Source of the DNA: Hyperoplus lanceolatus
Lineage: Eukaryota > Chordata > Actinopteri > Uranoscopiformes > Ammodytidae
Assembly: GCA_026929865.2 (NCBI GenBank)
Contig: CM049403.1
Coordinates: 26,659,001-26,723,000 of the forward strand
Reading direction: 5' to 3'
Length of the DNA: 64,000 bases
The notes beneath the pieces are model-generated. The model did not search any database, was not told where the DNA came from, and saw only the letters and a list, made by a program, of their open reading frames with translations. Shown one piece after another: positions 60,049 to 64,000 of the stretch (the first letter of the stretch is position 1; every line of letters starts with the position of its first letter). A program made the translations under genes and the position numbers.

Positions 60049-60801
60049 CAGTTTTTTTCGATTGCTAAACCACAGTTGGCACAACTGGAGCGACATGTGC
60101 AAAACTCTAACAACAGTATGCAGAGCAGCGGTTCATTCAGACCAAACTGTAGCTCGTTTTTCATTGCTTAAACACAATTTTCAAAACTCTACACACCTAT
60201 CTCATGGCTTAACCACAGCCTGCACAACACTGTGGATTTCCAGCACTTTTTTCAAATGCTAACACACTGCTGCCACAACTGTAAACCACACATTCAAAAC
60301 AGAATGAATGCCTAGTGCATTTCAAACACTGCGGATTGCAATTTCAACTGAAACACTAAGAAGGTGTCTTGTTTTAGACTTGTTAGTGAACATATATACA
60401 GTATAAAGGGAAAGTTCAAACATCTGTATATTTTTTGGGAAATGGACCAAGGAAGACAGGTTATTGGAGGGAGAAGAGTGGCAGTGAGAGTGTGGATGTG
60501 TGGAGGAAGACCTAGAAGACATAGAGCTGTAATGTCTGATGAAATACAGTAAATTCTACACTGATATACGCTGTTGTGGGTTGTCTCTCATTGAGAGAGG
60601 CAGGGTTGAGAGTGCAACCCAATCTGCAAAAATCTAAAGTTGCATCTGTAATACGAATTTTCCAGCAAACAAACAGCTTAGTGTTGCATCCTTACAGTAA
60701 ATGACAACATTACAGGAATTGATTTCTGTATTACAATTATAGAATATTTACACAGATAAATAGCTACTACATTTGGAAATGTTTTCAATCGAAAAAAACT
60801 G
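60049..60801 (+). mobile_element. Internally deleted Tc1/mariner-superfamily element
   Basis: CAGTTTTTTTCGATTG at 60049-60064 and its exact inverse at 60786-60801 form 16-bp inverted repeats. The left region (AACCACAG, CACAACTG, AAAACTCTA, AACACAAT) carries recurring short motifs seen in a common fish IS630/Tc1-mariner-type element. The interior keeps only the start of a transposase, so most of the coding region is deleted. A TA duplication is not clear at these borders, so true ends may lie slightly outside. Confidence 0.6.
60442..60665 (+). pseudogene. N-terminal transposase remnant (helix-turn-helix)
   Basis: Starts MDQGRQVIGGRRVAVRVWMC and runs through an Arg/Gly-rich stretch to RRHRAVMSDEIQ and a stop. 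In another frame it resumes at about 60585 with LSLREAGLRVQPNLQKSKVA and SVIRIFQQTN, a helix-turn-helix DNA-binding segment as in fish IS630/mariner-type transposases. The catalytic domain is absent. Non-functional. Confidence 0.7.
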
Positions 60802-61329
60802 AAATGGGCAGACCAGCACACAGCCTGCGAACCACAAACAAGAGCAGCATTAATGCAGGCTGCCTCACCTTGACCTGCCTCCTACGCTCCACCATTGTTG
60901 CATGTTACGACACTCAGACCCTGACGATGTTCAGGTCAACTGTGCCGCCTGTCGCTCATCCTTTTGTACACTGCTGAGGGACTTTCATTTTTCGTTGGTG
61001 TTGCATAAGTTCTCTTTGTTTTCTTCTTTTTCAAAGTGCATGGAGATTATGGTGAGGGATTCCTGTTTATGTAAAATACAGACAATTAGCACTCTTTCAT
61101 CTCTGTAAACACAACAATGGCCTCTTGGCAGCAAGTCCAACAGCTGTTTGTTTATTGTGCTCTATATTGTGTATGCTTTAATATCTGGTTCATTCCACTT
61201 GTTGTTCTGCAGTTCTCTCCTACAATGGCCCAATGTACAGTAATGGCCGTCTGTGCCTGTCTCTCAACTTCTACTACCACCACCAATTGTACTACCAATA
61301 CTACTTCATAAGAACTTAAATGTCTTCAA

Positions 61330-61600
61330 TTATCTTCAACGCCTTTCACTTTTTAGCAATTCCTTTGACATTTATGTGTTCTCAGCTTTGTTTTTCAGTT
61401 CATTTGACATTTCTGCATTTTCAGCACTTTTTTGCAGTTCCCTTTGCGCGTCTACATTTTCAGCACTATTTTGCAGTAACGTAGAAATCTATGCATTTTC
61501 AGCACTTTTTTGCAGTTGCACTGACATTTCTGCATGGTCAGCACTATTTTGCAGTTAAATTGACATTTCGGCAATTTCAGCATAATTTTATTTTCAAACT
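61330..61600. repeat. 48-bp tandem repeat, about five units
   Basis: Imperfect units of the form TTGACATTTCTGCATTTTCAGC followed by ACTTTTTTGCAGT. The plus-strand frame across it (61253-61558) translates to a 16-residue repeat (FSALFCSS.DI.A), an expected by-product because 48 is a multiple of three. Confidence 0.85.
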
Positions 61601-62480
61601 GTTTCATCTGATTCAGCATTAACACATTTTTTCTTCCGGAAATGCTTTTTTAGTTATAATTATTCCTTTGATCTTCAACTCTCTGGTCCCCCCTCCCTCC
61701 TGACCCTCTTCCACTTCATACACTCCCAATCTTACAAAAAAAGCTGTTTTAAAATGTGGTTCTTCATGTCCCAGTCAAATATTCTCTCAAAGTAAAACCT
61801 TGATCTAACATGGAATGATCCACCCTGGCACCTTGGGTTAAATTGGATGAAATAGTGACTGGCACATTCAATAAATTGGACGAAATATTGCCTTCTTGTA
61901 AAACTAGGAATCTCTTAAAAACTTCTAAAATCCAGAATGCAGGAGGCTGGTTGAATGAATGCTAAGTGTGACACAATACTTCAAAAGCAAATGAACAGAG
62001 TACTTTTTAAAATAAAAAACGTCAATACTGATGTTACGGACGTTTGATGTCAGTGCAACAAGCTATAAAAACAAAAGGGATGTGTTATCACATCGCAAGG
62101 TTTACGGTGTATGGCAAACGTGTTGCAAACAGTCGTGACTGTACTGCACTTCAACTAAACTTAGCGTCTAATCGCACAATAGCAGCTCTTTCAGGCTGGT
62201 CTTTGGTACAATGTGTTTGTTCTGAAATCTCTTTTTTTTCTCAATGAATTTCTCGTGTGTAGAAGGAGAGTGGCTCCAAAGGAACAGGGGACTGGAGCAG
62301 ATTTGAGGTGTCAAGTAATTGTGAAAGACTGAAAAGCAAGTGCAACCCAGTAAGACCTGAGAGGAAAACTATGTTATCGGTATCATACAAATCCACTTGT
62401 TTGCTGATGCAACTTTAGCCTGGAGAACATCCAGTAAATCTGAGAAAATCTTCCCGTTTTGTCCAGTTGTGTCTCACTTT

Positions 62481-62484
<4 letters not shown>

Positions 62485-62522
<38 letters not shown>
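62485..62522. repeat. (CA)n microsatellite
   Basis: Uninterrupted CA run of about 19 units. Confidence 0.95.
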
Positions 62523-62524
<2 letters not shown>

Positions 62525-63074
62525 CTCAAACCTTCCCATGGCTCTCTGTTAGTAGATTGTCTGGACCTATCCTATGTCATGGATTAGTTGCAGGAGGGAC
62601 ACTTCAAATAATTTCTTAGCAAGTGTTTTTGGAGGGAACCTTTGTATAACCTTGCAGCTCCCACACTGTCTGGCAGACTTAGGCTCATATTCTGTGTAAT
62701 AAAGGAGGACGCAAAAGAATACCCTTGCTCCTGCCCTGTACTATGTGAATGCTGAGCTCCTTTCCTTTTGTCCATCACAGACTCTTTTGGCTTTGCTATT
62801 CAAGAGGCATATTTCAGCAAAATATCTAACTTAGTATTGTGGAAACTTTGAAGAGGACTGTTACTGACAGGAATACATTATTCGCCATGGTTTCTTAAAT
62901 GGACCTAATGAATCCCACAAAGCTGAAAAGGGAAAAGGTAATGTAATGCAATGTAAAATTAAATGTCCGAATGCTGAAGAAGTGCTTGATAACTTCCTGA
63001 GAATGTGAGGTGAAAAATCCAATTTTTAGGACACAGGTTAAAATCTCCAGAAATGTGTATGCAGCTCTCATTTA

Positions 63075-63365
63075 TACTCAACAAAAATATAAACGCAACA
63101 CTTTTGTTTTTGCTCCCATTTTTCATGAGATGGACTTAAAGATCTAAAATTCATTCCAGATACACAATATAACCATTTCTCTCAAACATTGTTCACAAAT
63201 CTGTCTAAATGTGTGAGAGTGAGCACTTCTGCTTTGCTGAGATAATCCATCCCACCTCACAGGTGTGCCACATCAAGATGCTGATCTGACATCATGATTA
63301 GTGCACAGGTGTACCTTAGACTGTCCACAATAAAAGGCCACCCTGAAATGTGTAATTTCAGGGTG
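63075..63365 (+). mobile_element. Left arm of a Tc1 element (same family as 12866-14472)
   Basis: TACTCAACAAAAATATAAAC, preceded by TA, matches the left arm at 12866-13143 almost base for base, to CAATAAAAGGCCACCCTGAA at about 63347. Directly afterwards ATTTCAGGGTG (63355-63365) forms an 11-bp inverted repeat with CACCCTGAAAT and resembles the inner edge of the opposite arm. No transposase and no complete second arm follow. Confidence 0.92.
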
Positions 63366-63722
63366 TAATGAGTAATTGTTGAGTTTGTCACATTCAACAC
63401 TTTTTCTCATATTCTGAATGTTCTCTTATGTACGGCTCAACACTCATAACAGGCCGTCAGTTTTTATTGTGTACTAAAAGCCCTTAAAAGTACATTGTGT
63501 TTTTGTTCAGTTTTCACTCTTGGGTGACATTTCTGTGAATGAAATTTGACAACAAATGGAGCAGAACAGGTACCCGTATTAAGCCCTAGTAATTCAGGAT
63601 ATATTTGCCAAATTAGACTGAAACACTTGATACAGGAATAAAAGTATTGAGCTTGACTCTGTCAGTCCCTACTAACAAAGTGATTGATTCAGCTAAATGC
63701 TAACATCAGCATGCTCACTGTG
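63366..63722. other. Non-coding stretch
   Basis: AT-rich, no gene or clear repeat. Confidence 0.5.
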
Positions 63723-64000
63723 ACTACGGTGTTTAGTTTAGTTTAGTTTATTACTTTATAATTTCATGGACCATCCTCTTTAATTAACGGTACATAACAG
63801 TAAAGGGAAAGGAGCTGCTCTGGCTTTCATGGCTTATTTACAGCTTTAGTACCCGGCCAGCTGACAAAAGGCTCGCTTAAAATACAATAGTTAAAACAAT
63901 AAATAGATTAGATTACATCTATAATTACAGCAACCCTAAGCACAATGGACGATCATATCGCACACAATGTGAGCAAGCACAAACAAGCATGCACATATGA
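63723..64000 (-). mobile_element. Possible non-LTR retroelement 3' end, running off the window
   Basis: Starts with a short tandem GTTTAGTTTAGTTTAGTTTA (a CTAAA-type tail if read on the minus strand) followed by CATGGACCATCCTCTTTAAT, TTATTTACAGCTTTAGTACC and AAAGGCTCGCTTAAAATAC, text I associate with a common fish repeat 3' end. No coding part lies within the window. Confidence 0.35.

Larger units (their letters stand above)
60802..63074. other. Non-coding stretch with a tandem array
   Basis: No gene recognised. Contains the 48-bp array at 61330-61600 and a (CA)n run. Open frames here are short or follow the array. Confidence 0.5.

Overview
The window reads as teleost fish DNA: AT-rich, with TG/CA microsatellites and the repeat set typical of fish (Tc1 and hAT elements, an EnSpm/CACTA element, TTAA-target MITEs, tRNA-derived SINEs, a fish-type LINE). 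No ordinary host gene can be supported. The species cannot be named. It looks like an intergenic or very long intronic stretch whose recognisable content is almost all mobile DNA in various states of decay. All family assignments are from memory and by eye; no search was run.

Layout. 1-5.9 kb: single-copy-looking DNA with one TTAA-rich inverted-repeat element (2126-2714). 5970-10275: a structurally complete hAT element with TIRs and a perfect 8-bp target duplication; its minus-strand transposase is decayed. 10369-14486: a TTAA-target element holding a 178-bp tandem array, a TAA-flanked Harbinger-like MITE (11395-12287) and a Tc1 element with ~280-bp TIRs (12866-14472). 14.5-26.3 kb: mostly unique DNA with one SINE and simple repeats. 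26360-27654: two Tc1 3' halves in inverted orientation, forming a large imperfect palindrome. 29892-30859: probable solo LTR carrying a MITE. 32.1 kb: SINE-like element with an L2-type tail. 36953-37303: TTAA MITE.

40730-56160 is the highlight: a 15.4-kb element with CACTC termini and a 2-bp TT target duplication. It carries two minus-strand genes. Gene 1 begins with non-coding exons near the right end and encodes zinc fingers plus a TNP2-like DDE transposase. Gene 2 has four exons and matches the protein family that fish annotations call 'sterile alpha motif domain-containing protein 3-like', with a PB1-like N-terminus. Together they fit an EnSpm/CACTA (CMC) transposon whose second gene is usually annotated as a host gene. 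The copy is dead: gene 1 is split by a 3.1-kb LINE with matching target duplication, both genes carry frameshifts, and a TTAA MITE, a SINE fragment and a hAT-type MITE have landed in its long 5' intron.

56.2-64 kb: unique DNA with a tRNA-SINE, an internally deleted Tc1/mariner-superfamily element (60049-60801), a 48-bp tandem array (about 61.33-61.6 kb), an arm of the same Tc1 family as at 12.9 kb (63075), and a probable retroelement 3' end running off the window.
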